A stretch of DNA of 64,000 bases from Cokeromyces recurvatus (taxonomy: Eukaryota; Mucoromycota; Mucoromycetes; Mucorales; Mucoraceae): positions 248,501-312,500 of the forward strand of contig NW_026251409.1 in the NCBI RefSeq assembly GCF_025118155.1, read 5' to 3'. Positions within the stretch are counted from its first letter, which is position 1. Each line of letters starts with the position of its first letter. The position numbers and the translations under genes were made by a program. Positions 1 to 10,590 of this stretch are shown piece by piece. The notes below the pieces were generated by a model that did not search any database, was not told the origin of the DNA, and saw only the letters and a list, made by a program, of their open reading frames with translations.

Positions 1-1576
1 GATGGCTGGTTGAAAGTTCCTCTAGAGATCATTGCAGTATTATTATTATGAGCCTGGAAATAATGAGTACTATCTCCGGATGCAGAAGAATTCGATCTAT
101 TCAAATTATCATCGTAATAAGGTGTCATACAAAATGAATTTCTGGCTATCATTTCGTTACTAGCATTTATTGATGATTGGAAGGGATGAGGAGAAGAGAT
201 ATCTGTTGGTGTCCTATTCCCGTTACTGTCATATTTTTGACTGTTATTATTATTATTACAAGGAACTAGCTCAATTAAGCCTGACATGGGTGTAACACTT
301 GATTTTCTTCTGTTATTTTCACCAAATGTGAATGTAGAATCATGACTTTCTTTTCTTGTCGATACGGGTTTACTACGACGATGTTGGTTTGTTGTAGCCG
401 CAGAAGAAGAAGAAGGAGGAGGAGGAGGAAAGTGACGATGATCTGTAAAAGGTTTCTTATTAGATTTTGATAATCTATTATATGGCATATTATTTTGAAA
501 ATTTGTGGTAGCAAGCGGAGGAGGAGGAGGAGGAGGAGGAGATAATGATATCTTTTCTTTAAGGCCTAAATGACGATCATACGGTTTTATTGAACTATAA
601 TAGCCATCGTAATATGTATCATGATCATGTCCTCTGCTATCAAACATAGCTATATCGTTCCAAACAGCCAGTTCATTTTGATCCTCTGTAGTTGGAGGTG
701 ATAATCTTCTATCATCGTGATTAGAAAATGAGGGCGAAGATAGTGTTTGTCTCTTTTGATTAAAAAATTGAGTAGAATCCTTTTCTTCTTCTTCTTCTGT
801 AGGGTTGTCGTTGAAAATATGAGAGGCGATAAACCAGAAGATCAAGCTGATAAAGGTAAGGCCTATGGTAATACCAAAGATGATGACTTCAATTCCAATT
901 GAATATTTAGCACAATTGATTGAATTACTCGAGTCTGTACAAGCCTGATGAATGGCTTTAGCATATTGATCGTATGTCCAGCCAAAGGAAGTAACGATTA
1001 GAACGAGAGCTACAAATAAGAGTCCGACTATCAATTTTCGAAATACATATTTTCCTTGTTGATGATGATTTGCCTTAAGAATCCCGATTAAGAAAGCTAT
1101 ACCAAGTAAGGTAGTAGCTAATAAAAGCGGGATAATTTTGACAAATGAAGATTTTGTCATGACAGGTTGAACTGCATTATGCTGAGAAGATGCTATTTGA
1201 AGAATAGTCGGTATATCTATAATAATAATTAATTAATAGGATGATATCATGATTACATGTTATATGTATAACCTGGTTGATATTTCAAATTAGTTGAAGA
1301 ACAGGTACAATTTAAAGCATAAAAATAACATGATTTCCATAAACCAAAAGAAACAGAGTCAGGTATAGTTAAATTACTACTGATATTTCGATAAAGATGA
1401 ACTTGATGAAATGACATTGTATTCCTAAAGGCACAACTTTCGATCGAATCATTTGTCTCTAACCAGCTACTAATTATAATGGCTAATAAAGCTAAAAATA
1501 AGACACTAATACGAAATGCTGGTAAAAAAACTCGTTCTACAAATGGGCCATAAGGAGATTGTTTCCTTATGGACAT
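1..1576 (-). CDS. PalI/Rim9-like four-TM membrane protein (3' end beyond window)
   Basis: Exon 1 is 1576-1273 and exon 2 runs from 1216 off the left edge; the intron 1272-1217 is GT-AG, phase 1, and joins ...YQP to DIPTILQ. Four hydrophobic segments are visible, at about residues 17-38, 127-148, 162-180 and 208-234. The first extracellular loop contains several Cys, as in the SUR7/PalI (claudin-like) superfamily. A long, low-complexity cytoplasmic tail follows, with Pro runs (8 and 5 Pro), Asn runs and many Ser/Arg. Four helices plus a Pro-rich tail is the layout of PalI/Rim9, the plasma-membrane helper of the PacC/Rim101 alkaline-pH pathway. That role is inferred from architecture; another SUR7-superfamily eisosome protein is possible. 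Exon 2 is fully open for 1.2 kb to the window edge. Confidence 0.7.
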
Positions 1577-2605
1577 CTAGCTTTTCTTTTATAACTTAAA
1601 AAAAAAAGAAAAAAATAAAGAAAAAGAAAAGAAAAAGAAAAGGAAGAAATAGATATATTAAAAAAAAACGAGAATGTTATAATTAATGAACATAGAGACA
1701 CTCTATTATATTTTGTAATACACGAAATAAAATTAGAAAAAAAAATTAAAAAAGGGAAAATCCCTTTTTTTTTTTGGAACAATTAGCTTATCATTCTCTT
1801 TCCCCTATGAATTTTCTTTCTATCTATTATGAATCAATCAGCATTTAATTCACAGGAGAATCAGACAAAATGTGTAGAAAAAAGAGAAGAAACCTAATGA
1901 ACTTCTAGAATAATAGAGTCTATTAAATACAAGTGATAGAAAATAGGAATTTATCCTTCAAATTCGACAAAAACACTCTTCTAGCATGTTATTTGTCAGA
2001 AAACTATTTTATTATTCGGTATAAGTTTAAATTATAGCTTCTTCAGAAAAAAAAAAAGGGGGAGAGAGAAAGAGAGAAAGAGAGAGATGGAAGAGGGCGA
2101 GTATATGAAAGAACATGATAGAATATATATTAAGAATATCAGCGTAATAAATTAAGAATTACGTGTATTTAAAGTATTAATAAAAGAGGTATTATAGTTG
2201 TGAATATGAGTGTATTTGGTAAGATTTAAATAAAACCTGTTATTTATTTGTTATATGTAACTTTATTTTATGTATTATATCTTTCATTGCATATATAGAG
2301 TAGTAGGATTAATCATATTCTTAATATAAATAAGCTATATGCCTGTTTATCACCTCAAGAAAGAAGCTTTATTAACTACTTTTAGATCAATTAACAAATT
2401 GTATTATGAATGTGTATAACTGTTACACATTAACTACACATGATATTGGACGATCCTTTTTTTTTTCTCTGATATTAATAAAGGCGGGAAGAGAATAATA
2501 ATATTGTTTATTAAAATAATAATACAAAGTAGTTAGTTTTAGTAGAAAGAAAGTAAATAGATAGTAAATAGGAAAAAGGGAAAGGGTAGGGTTAGGGTAT
2601 AAATA
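1577..2605. other. intergenic, low complexity
   Basis: No gene seen. The stretch is A/T-rich with A-runs, GA-rich microsatellite sequence near 2060-2090 and a short telomere-like gggtagggttagggt at about 2584-2598. An open frame at 1567-1782 is a homopolymer artefact (Phe/Ser-rich). Confidence 0.6.
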
Positions 2606-3091
2606 TTAGATTGGGGGTAACAATTGTTTAAATTCATTAAAATCAATAAAGCCATCTTTGTTGATATCTCCAACAGACATCATTTCTTTAAGCTCTTTTG
2701 TAGTTAAATGTGTTCCTAATCTTGTCATAACTTGTTCTAATTCTTTTAGACTAATTCTACCATCTTGATCTTGGTCAAAATATTGAAAACATGCCATTAT
2801 TTCTTCTTCTTCTGTAAGCGTGTTATTACTAGATGGTAAATAATAAAGCATAGCTAAGACAAATACATTAAAATCAATTTTATTATCATGATTTATAGTA
2901 GCAAATTGAATGATATGTAAAAGTTGCTCATTTGAGATGCCAAGTTGAATAAGAATATCAGTAAATTGTTTCAGCTCAATAAATCCCTTTTTATTTGTAT
3001 CATATAATTGAAAGGCTTCATATAAAGTATTTAATTCTTCCTTTGAAAGGCCAAGCTGATAATAATTCTTTTCTTTCAATGTAGTCATCAT
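2606..3091 (-). CDS. calmodulin-like EF-hand protein (161 aa)
   Basis: A single-exon reading frame with the dumb-bell layout of calmodulin or a myosin light chain: four EF-hand regions in 161 residues. Loop 3 (about 106-117, DQDQDGRISLKE) and loop 4 (about 142-153, DINKDGFIDFNE) carry all the canonical Ca-binding positions, D1, D/N3, D5, G6, I8 and E12. Loop 1 (31-42) ends in Gln rather than Glu, and loop 2 (about 65-76) lacks the first Asp and the Gly, so the N-lobe probably binds calcium poorly or not at all. It is therefore more likely a regulatory light chain or calmodulin-like sensor than calmodulin itself. A second EF-hand gene lies just upstream on the same strand (4178-3477), suggesting an old tandem arrangement, although the two proteins differ. 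Confidence 0.85.
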   Translation of the reverse strand: MMTTLKEKNYYQLGLSKEELNTLYEAFQLYDTNKKGFIELKQFTDILIQLGISNEQLLHIIQFATINHDNKIDFNVFVLAMLYYLPSSNNTLTEEEEIMACFQYFDQDQDGRISLKELEQVMTRLGTHLTTKELKEMMSVGDINKDGFIDFNEFKQLLPPI

Positions 3092-3476
3092 TTCTGATAA
3101 AATAGAAATTAAAAAATATACATGTTATTAAGCAAGTAGAAAAAGAGAAGGGGGAAAAAAAAAGGAAGAAGAAGAGTAATCATAAAATGTCCCTTATATA
3201 TTTTCTCATAATAAATATCTTTTTTTTTTCTGGTACTGTACTTTATTACAGCAGTAATTAATACAGGGCCGCGGCAACAAATTCTTTGTAATACGTCTGT
3301 TGATAGGTGACAACTTTCTATCTTTTTAATTTGTAATTTTCTGTTTAGAAAAATTTAACTTTATTCACAACAAATACTTTTTGTTTTTTTGTTTTTTTTT
3401 TTTGTTTGAATAATATTTTAATCTCCGTTATAAAAACTGCCAAATATAGAAAACAAACTTTTTCTTTTTTCCTTTT
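3092..3476. other. intergenic between the two EF-hand genes
   Basis: About 385 bp of A/T-rich sequence. It serves as promoter of the 3091 gene and 3' flank of the 4178 gene, both on the minus strand. No other feature seen. Confidence 0.5.
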
Positions 3477-4178
3477 TCATTGCTCAGATTTGTGGCTACA
3501 AAAGAACCTTCTAATGGAGGACTTATGCTGATGATGTGTGCACTCTTTTCTTTTTTTAGTAGTGGTTGTATTTGGTTGTTGCACTCCCATCATAGTACAA
3601 AATTCTGTAAAATTAACTGCACCGTCATTGTCCAAGTCAATATCCTTAATTAACTCACGTGCTTCTTCAAGACTTATTTTATCTCCCAACTTCTCCATCA
3701 TAGCTTGAAGCTCAATTTCATTAATGAAACCATCACCATCTTTATCGAAGGCCTTAAAAGCCTCTTTCAATTCTAACTGTTTTGAGGTAAGACGATGAGG
3801 ATCCGATAAAGTAGGTCTCATGATTTTCGCAAACTCTTTGAAATCTATACTTTCATCTTCAGCTTGGTTTTCTTCATTACCTCTATGACCTGATCCTTTT
3901 TTATTAAACTTTTTATTTTAAAAATAGAACATTTATTCCTCTTTTTTTTTATTTTTTATCTTTTTTTTTTTATTTTCTGTTTGCGGGTAAAAGTAGATGT
4001 TTACCATGGATGAAAATGGTGAGCTATCGACCCCCGCTGAATGCAATACTTCTTCCAATTCTGTGTGGGATATTTTCCCATCTTTATCTTTATCAAAACT
4101 AGTGAACAAATCTTCCAAGTCTCCTTTTTTTCTACTACTTAAAAAATGGCTTCCAAGACTAATTCTTTTTGATGTCAT
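3477..4178 (-). CDS. calmodulin-like EF-hand protein with basic tail (two exons)
   Basis: Exon 1 4178-4005, exon 2 3908-3477; the intron 4004-3909 (gtaaac...ag, phase 0) restores one frame of 201 aa. EF loop 1 (29-40, DKDKDGKISHTE), loop 3 (113-124, DKDGDGFINEIE) and loop 4 (149-160, DLDNDGAVNFTE) are canonical. Loop 2, just after the splice, is degenerate (around AEDESIDFKEF). After the last EF-hand comes a tail of about 35 residues rich in Thr, Lys, Arg, His and Cys (TTTTKKRK ... RRFFCSHK), which calmodulin lacks and which could anchor the protein or carry a targeting signal. Probable Ca sensor; partner unknown. The acceptor was chosen because it alone gives an open phase-0 join; the intron's 3' end lacks a good pyrimidine tract. 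Confidence 0.75.
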
Positions 4179-5306
4179 GTTTATATATAAAAGAGAAAGA
4201 AATAAAATAAAATTAAATGAATAAAGATCCTAATTTTATCTCCTGACTTGTGAAACAATAGAAGAAAATACATACAACATTCGTTTGTTTACTCTATAGA
4301 AATCCTAATTAGGCTGTCTCCGTGTAGGAGAGAAATAACTATGTTTGAAGTGGTGCTCTGACTTATAGAGAGATGAAGATCTTTTTATATTGCATAGGCA
4401 AGACGAGACATAGATATATATATATATTTGCAACTATGGCATCTTTGTTCCAAATAATATTTTGCCTAGTAAATAGAAATATCATCGCTTATCTTAAAAT
4501 TATGAAGACTGGCATTATAAAAAAAAAAAAAAAAGGTCATCTCTAATAACAACCAGAGGTAACTTGAAATATTGACCTTCTTCATATCTTGTAGGATAGC
4601 TTTCTTTATAAACTGTAGTAAATCAAATTATAGCTCTATTGATAATAATAGTGCTAATTACCTTAAATTAATTTATTTTGATAATACATGGCCACGTTAT
4701 CATAATTTATCTCTTTTGGATAGTATACATATCAGTTCTATTGAGTAAAATAAGCAACACTATTATCAAACGTCTCTGCTGGGAGTTTAAATAATTGTTC
4801 TATTTTTATTCGAATCTTTTCCAAGTTGTAAACATTAAAATACAGAGCATCTAACATATTATATCCTATACTGAGTTGGGATGATATAACATTACTCCAT
4901 TGACACGATCCTTGCTGATAATATCTATATATATATTTCAATCTCGTTAGTATGTAGTTTTTCTTTTATGTTCAATACCTAACAACTTAATGTGTAAAGT
5001 AGTATTCAGATATTGATGATTACACAGTACTATCTTTTATCATGATAAGATAAAAATATATATCCTTTTGACTAGGATCAACAATATATGGTATAGTATA
5101 GTCTTGTAGTAGTTAATGGTTTTAGAATATTAAAGTCTTTTAAAGAAATTTGAATTGTATTTATTTTTTTTATTGTTGTTGGACTTTTTCACAAATTAAG
5201 ATCTTTCTTCTTCTTGCGAATATAACCATCAGCAGCATGCAATGGCAAATATATATTTTTAGTTTCTAGCGAACTTATCCATTTTTTCCATGAAGATTAT
5301 TTATAA

Positions 5307-5308
<2 letters not shown>

Positions 5309-5356
<48 letters not shown>

Positions 5357-5430
5357 AAACATAATTTATTAGTCATGATTTCAAAATACGCGTTCCTATC
5401 ATTTGTTTGTTGCGCTATATTATCTTTTAA

Positions 5431-5472
<42 letters not shown>
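5309..5472. repeat. opposed poly(A) and poly(T) tracts
   Basis: An uninterrupted A-run of 46 nt (5309-5354) is followed 79 nt later by a T-run of 39 nt (5434-5472). The two are complementary and could pair as a hairpin. No coding sequence spans them. Confidence 0.9.
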
Positions 5473-5476
<4 letters not shown>

Positions 5477-5938
5477 AACTCAAGAACAAATATATTTGCA
5501 GCTTAAGGAAAAGTCTATGTTGTAATATAAATAAAAATAAACTCGTGACCAGCTAATTCAAAATAAAATAAAAATGGCAGAATTAATATGTAGAGTTTTG
5601 TAATCTTGTTCATCCTCTATGAAGAGACATAGAACTATTCAAAATAGATAATTAATGTAGAAAGTTATGATCTACTGCATTACCTGTGTACTATATGCTA
5701 GGTCACATTATTACTAGTATAAATGGAAAGTAGTATTTTTAAACTCATGTCAAGATAAACCAGACAAGTTTAAAATTTAATTATGGATAGGCATTTTTTT
5801 TTTCAAGTATACTATAATGTAAAGAAACCCATAATTGAATTATACATAACTCTGTACTAAGGACTGATGAATAGGTTTACTTTATTATATAATAGGACAG
5901 TAGTTGATATAGAAATATATAATTTATACTTGAATAGT

Positions 5939-6047
5939 AAAATAAAATAAAATAAAATAAAATAAAATAAAATAAAATAAAATAAAATAAAATAAAATAA
6001 AATAAAATAAAATAAAATAAAATAAAATAAAATAAAATAAAATAAAA
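5939..6047. repeat. (AAAAT)n pentanucleotide microsatellite
   Basis: About 21-22 almost perfect tandem copies of AAAAT, ending roughly 40 bp beyond the stop codon of the OST-alpha-like gene (stop at 6088-6090, minus strand), so probably in or just past its 3' UTR. Confidence 0.95.
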
Positions 6048-6087
6048 CTAGAAACTAAAAAGCAAATGCCTTGAATGATCATGTAGT

Positions 6088-7808
6088 CTAAGGTTTGGAA
6101 GACATATATCCAGGCTGAGGATAGATATCCATCTGTATTCCTGACTCTGGCTGTAGCGGTCTGTAAAGATCAGTACTTGAAGGTATTGAAGATGGAATGG
6201 TAGAATGATTATTATTGTTGTTGTTGTTAGAATTATATATCATAGTAGCAGAGGATGTATGTTGCGGTATATTAACTGCTTCCATTTTATAGTTAGGGTC
6301 TTCATTCTGTACTGACATAGGATTGTCCAATAAATGCTCTGTCAAGTTATTATTGAAATTATTTGGATCTGAAAACTGTTGATGTTCTAATTGCTGTTCC
6401 CTTTTTTTCTTTAAGGCCTTACGCTTTCTCATCAATCGGAATGAATCAGCACCACAACATAAGACATTAAGAAGGAATTCAGGGATATAAGCAATGTATG
6501 CATCTATAAATGCTCTAAAGTAAGACATCTTCTTCGTTTGGCCCATTTTGACTGCATTAGCAATATTATCTTTAGGACCAAAGAATCGAAGCATCAGGAA
6601 ACTATCAAAGAACATCACAACGCATATAACAATTACATAAAGACCATTCTTAACAGCATCTGCAGGCCATGCAATGCTGCCATGTGTGCCATCTGTCCCC
6701 TTAATCACATTACATGTTGTGAGAATAGTCAAAAGTACGTCACCTATATAAAAGATAATCATGATGGGGCCCTTAACGCACCAAAACATGCCATGAGCAG
6801 GAATACGACCTCTTTTCCATTCTCGACTAAATACATCTAAATAAGTGAATAGAGCTGTAAGAATAATAGAGAGAGAGTAAAAATTGATAATTGTCAAATA
6901 TACATAAGCTCCTTTGAAACTATAACTTCCATCACAGTAACGGCCTCTTAATTCAGCAAAAATTGAAATAAAGGAATCAATAAGGGACCTAAATTATTTA
7001 CAAATTAGTATAATATGTTTAATTTTAGTAATTTTTATTTTTTTTTCCCCCTCGTCTTACCATATAGGATATTGAAGTACAAGAATATCTGTAATTATGC
7101 GATAATGCATTCCCCACATTGAGTTTCTATTGTAAAGAATAATAATCACGAGGAATATAGTTAATACAAATAATAATAATAAATATATAATATGTATATA
7201 TATTTTTACAAGTGACGTTTTATAATAAACATAATTTTTATATCCTTAGCTTCTTTCAAGTTACCAGCTTCTATTCTGTATGGTTTTAGATAAGCTTGCA
7301 AAGAAAAATAAAGATTATATACAGCGAATGCTTCAAATACAGTAGCGAAAAACATAATGGTGGTTGCATAATCATATCTTAAATATGAAAACCAAGCTAA
7401 TGTTGCATATACTGGAGGAAACAATAAAACTCTTAATTTATGTCTCTGTAGTTGCGGCTCACTAATGTAATATATTAGTTATTTTATTTTATTTTTAAAA
7501 AAATATTGCTGTTACTCTTGATATTTTTATAAACTTACTAATAATTTTTTAAATGCTTTGTCACTGTTGTAATCGATACAATCCAGGTTATAAATAAAAG
7601 AGCTAAGCAAGCCATCCAGCCTATAACATGCCAGTTATCTTTAGGATATTCTCTTACATATGCCCAATCTAAACCTGGATCACTAGGATACTAGTGTTAG
7701 CATATCTCGTAATCATGCTTTATCTATTTAGACTTACAATCCACCTGATGTAGATAACCCAGGCTCTGTAGGACATGAAGAATTTTTAGATACTTCTGGT
7801 GAACTCAT
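6088..7808 (-). CDS. OST-alpha/TMEM184 (DUF300) family multi-pass membrane protein
   Basis: Five exons: 7808-7738, 7682-7539, 7461-7210, 7126-7061 and 6988-6088. All introns are GT-AG and phases match, giving 477 aa. Seven or so hydrophobic helices are visible. Family hallmarks are the FPPVYATLAWFSYL helix, the EAFAVYNLYFSL segment (compare YEAFVIYNF of TMEM184), the LQYP.W joint after exon 4 and the YLTIINFYSLSIIL helix. The roughly 130-residue C-terminal tail is polar, with a Lys/Arg-rich stretch (MRKRKALKKKREQQ), Asn repeats and Pro/Gly, and presumably lies in the cytoplasm. The N-terminus (MSSPEVSKNSS...) is short and carries possible N-glycosylation sites. Family members have been linked to organic-solute transport or vacuolar-membrane function; the substrate here is unknown. 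Start 7808 is the first in-frame ATG; an upstream ATG at 7891 is out of frame and hits a stop. Confidence 0.85.
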
Positions 7809-9250
7809 AAAGTTAATACTAAATATGGATAAGTTCAAAAAAAGCAGAAGAAAAAAAAATAAAAAAAATATGTATACAAATATAAATGTCATGATTTAAA
7901 AAAAAAAAAAAGGGCTTATCCGGAGGTTTAATTATAAATAGCAGCAGCGGCTAGACTATTCAATAAAAAAAAATATTACTAGCTGGTTTCATTTTATTGT
8001 ATACGCCACTCATTATAATTTGATATACATAATAACGAACTTCATTTGTATTTAATAAATCAATTTTTTTTTCTTTTAAATAAAGCATTAATTTAATAAA
8101 AGATCTATTTAAGCTATAGTATTGCCCTTCCTTTTTTTTTAAGAAAAAAGAAGAATGTATAAAAAAGAGTTGGTTAAATCATTCACTTCTTTTATTCTAG
8201 AAATGCTTGGCAAAATAAAATCTATGTTGAACAGTTAGCTTATTAATTCTTATATAATAGTTCCGACTGTAAACAATAGATTAAAGCATGTATTCATATC
8301 AATCATTTTATTGTATAAATTTTTATAGAAAAAAATGAATAAACGCGTTAATTTCATGTGTGCCGAGGAATAACAGAGATAAGCTTTTTTGAAGATAGTA
8401 TTTAAACTATTGTATGTGAACTTTACTTGGTATTTGCAATCCGGTTTTAAAATAACGACTTGCCAAGTTTTGATATTTGTATATTCATATTTTTTTTTTT
8501 TAAATTTGAAATCAGCTGAAATAATAATAAAAATAGCTTAGATAATATTAAACAATTAGCACACTTATAATAATGATAAGTTTTTTTTAACTTACTACCA
8601 TAAACGGAAAATAGGATATTGTTGATGAGTTCTGCAATGAACCTGTGGATGAGGAGAAATGCGCTCTTGAAGACGTTACAAACTTTGATTGATGCCTGCA
8701 TATCAAATCTCTTGAGCGTAGTACTATAAAGTAGAAAAAAGAGAACTTTGGTTTCTAAGAAAGATCTACTAAAAGGATCAGACAATATATATACTGATGA
8801 TATAAAAATTACTTTTTTTTTAATATACGAAAAGGATTTAATATCAGATAAAGGCGATTAAAGAGTTAAATATCGCTCATCCTATTACTACTTACAACTG
8901 GTACAATGAATATCGAAAAAAGAAAAGGTCAGAACAAGTAGGTAATCAACTTGATTAATTCAGAACAAAAGTTGAAAGCCCAGCTAAGTTTAATAAAGAG
9001 TTCCAGCATTGGTTTGGGAAAAGAGTATAGAGACTTTCCTTCAGTAACAATAGAACAGATCATGAAAAGTCTCATGACTAGGTTTCAAAATTTCCAAGAC
9101 TATATATTACCGAGTAATACATCTTATCTTTCGAAAAAAAAAAACAATATATTTTGCATAAATGTTAATATCTATTACAAAAAACTTTCACTTATTAGGC
9201 TTCTTATAGCCATCTAGCGAAGGCCAGACTGGATCCTACTATCTTCCTAC

Positions 9251-9282
<32 letters not shown>

Positions 9283-10590
9283 GAGTCAGCATGATGACTT
9301 TTAGACATTAAAAAAGAGCAATAATTATACATATACATAAATATATGTTTATACCTCTGTTCATCACTTGCAGTACAAAACAGAAGAAAAGAAGAGAAAA
9401 AGAAATTATTTCATCTTTGATTTGATTATATTTATTTTCCCCTTTTTCTTTTCTTACAAAGTAGAATCGTGAAGCACTCATATAACCGATTAGCGCCTTT
9501 TAGATCGTGATAAAACAATTTTTTCATGAGAAAAAGAAAAACGATTGATCCTTTTTTTTTTCTCTCTCTCTCTCTTTTTTCTTCTGCATTTCATTGCTTA
9601 TTCAAAGAAAAACATTTTCTTTTTGTTTTATGTATAGGATATATACATGATATACAACGCAATGGCATTTCATAAACTTTGTGTATCAGATTCATCAGTT
9701 ATATATCAAAACGGTAATATTAAATGGTTTTGTGTGTGTATATTGTACCTCAAATGAGTCAAATAGTGCCAACTGATTATAAACCCAAAAATAGGAAAAA
9801 TAAGTTTAATAAAACCTGATTAGATCATGTATTGTGTCATGTTAACGGTAGTTTTTATAAAGAAGGCAGTTTGATTGGTGCGAGACACATTATTTTAGAC
9901 TTTTAAGTGTACAAGTATTTAAACAATAGAAACATGAATGATCATGATAGCATCAAGTATATTCTGCATTAAAAAAAAAAAGGGAAAGTATACTATGTTT
10001 CGTGTATTATTTATATGTTGAAGCATTAGATATTGTAACAAATATAAATTTGTTTAAAAAATAATATGCCATTAATAATAACAAAAGCAGATACGCGTAG
10101 AAAAGAACGTTTAGATACATTGTCTTTTTTTTTCTTTTCACTCATTTATAGTACACGTTTAAAGATCATTTGAATCAGTAAGGCCTTTCAAAGAAGAAAT
10201 TTGCCTCTTGTAATTCACATTATTTTGAAGTAAATAATAGTAATGTATTTCTTTCGTTTTAATGATATATCTTTTCGAAATTTAATACTAGATTAACGCA
10301 AAGAGAATAATTAAAAAACCAGCAACTCTTGATTCTTTGTATATTTGGTATAATCTTATATGTACTCATTTTTTATATTTGTTTTTGTCTTATTCTTTGT
10401 TCTTGAATAATTCTCTATATTTGTAGAAATAAGATTTGCTTTGATTTGCTGATTTTCAACGTGACGTTGGATTCAGGTAGATTTACATTTTTTTTTCTAA
10501 AAAAAAAAAAAAAAAAAAAAAAAGAGCTTAAAGTTCTACACATATTCACGCTTTATATTATTTTATTTATTTATTTTTAAATAGATTACA
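7809..10590. other. 2.8-kb intergenic region
   Basis: No convincing gene. Frames at 8447-8785 (minus) and 8951-9217 (plus) have no recognisable domain and no supporting splice pattern; one could be an old relic. Contains (AAT)n near 9251-9281, a CT-rich run near 9561-9582 and an A-run at about 10500-10523. The right end is the promoter side of the Rsc7-like gene. Confidence 0.5.

Larger units (their letters stand above)
4179..6087. other. long intergenic region, homopolymers and microsatellite
   Basis: No gene recognised; the minus-strand frame at 4738-4941 has no family resemblance and lies in composition-biased sequence. The region holds long A and T homopolymers and a pentanucleotide microsatellite, listed separately. 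Confidence 0.55.

Noticed and set aside
1567..1782. 71-aa reading frame rich in Phe and Ser
   Set aside because: It arises from antisense A/T homopolymers next to the PalI-like gene and has no domain features.
2584..2598. Telomere-like gggtagggttagggt
   Set aside because: Only about two hexamer units next to a coding end; too short to call an interstitial telomere.
4738..4941. 67-aa minus-strand frame
   Set aside because: No recognisable family, no splice support, and it sits in A/T-rich intergenic DNA.
6538..6840. 100-aa plus-strand frame
   Set aside because: Antisense of the OST-alpha-like gene's transmembrane helices.
8447..9217. Two small frames (minus 8447-8785, plus 8951-9217)
   Set aside because: Composition is somewhat protein-like, but no motif or exon neighbour supports them. 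They could be old relics, yet nothing shows this.
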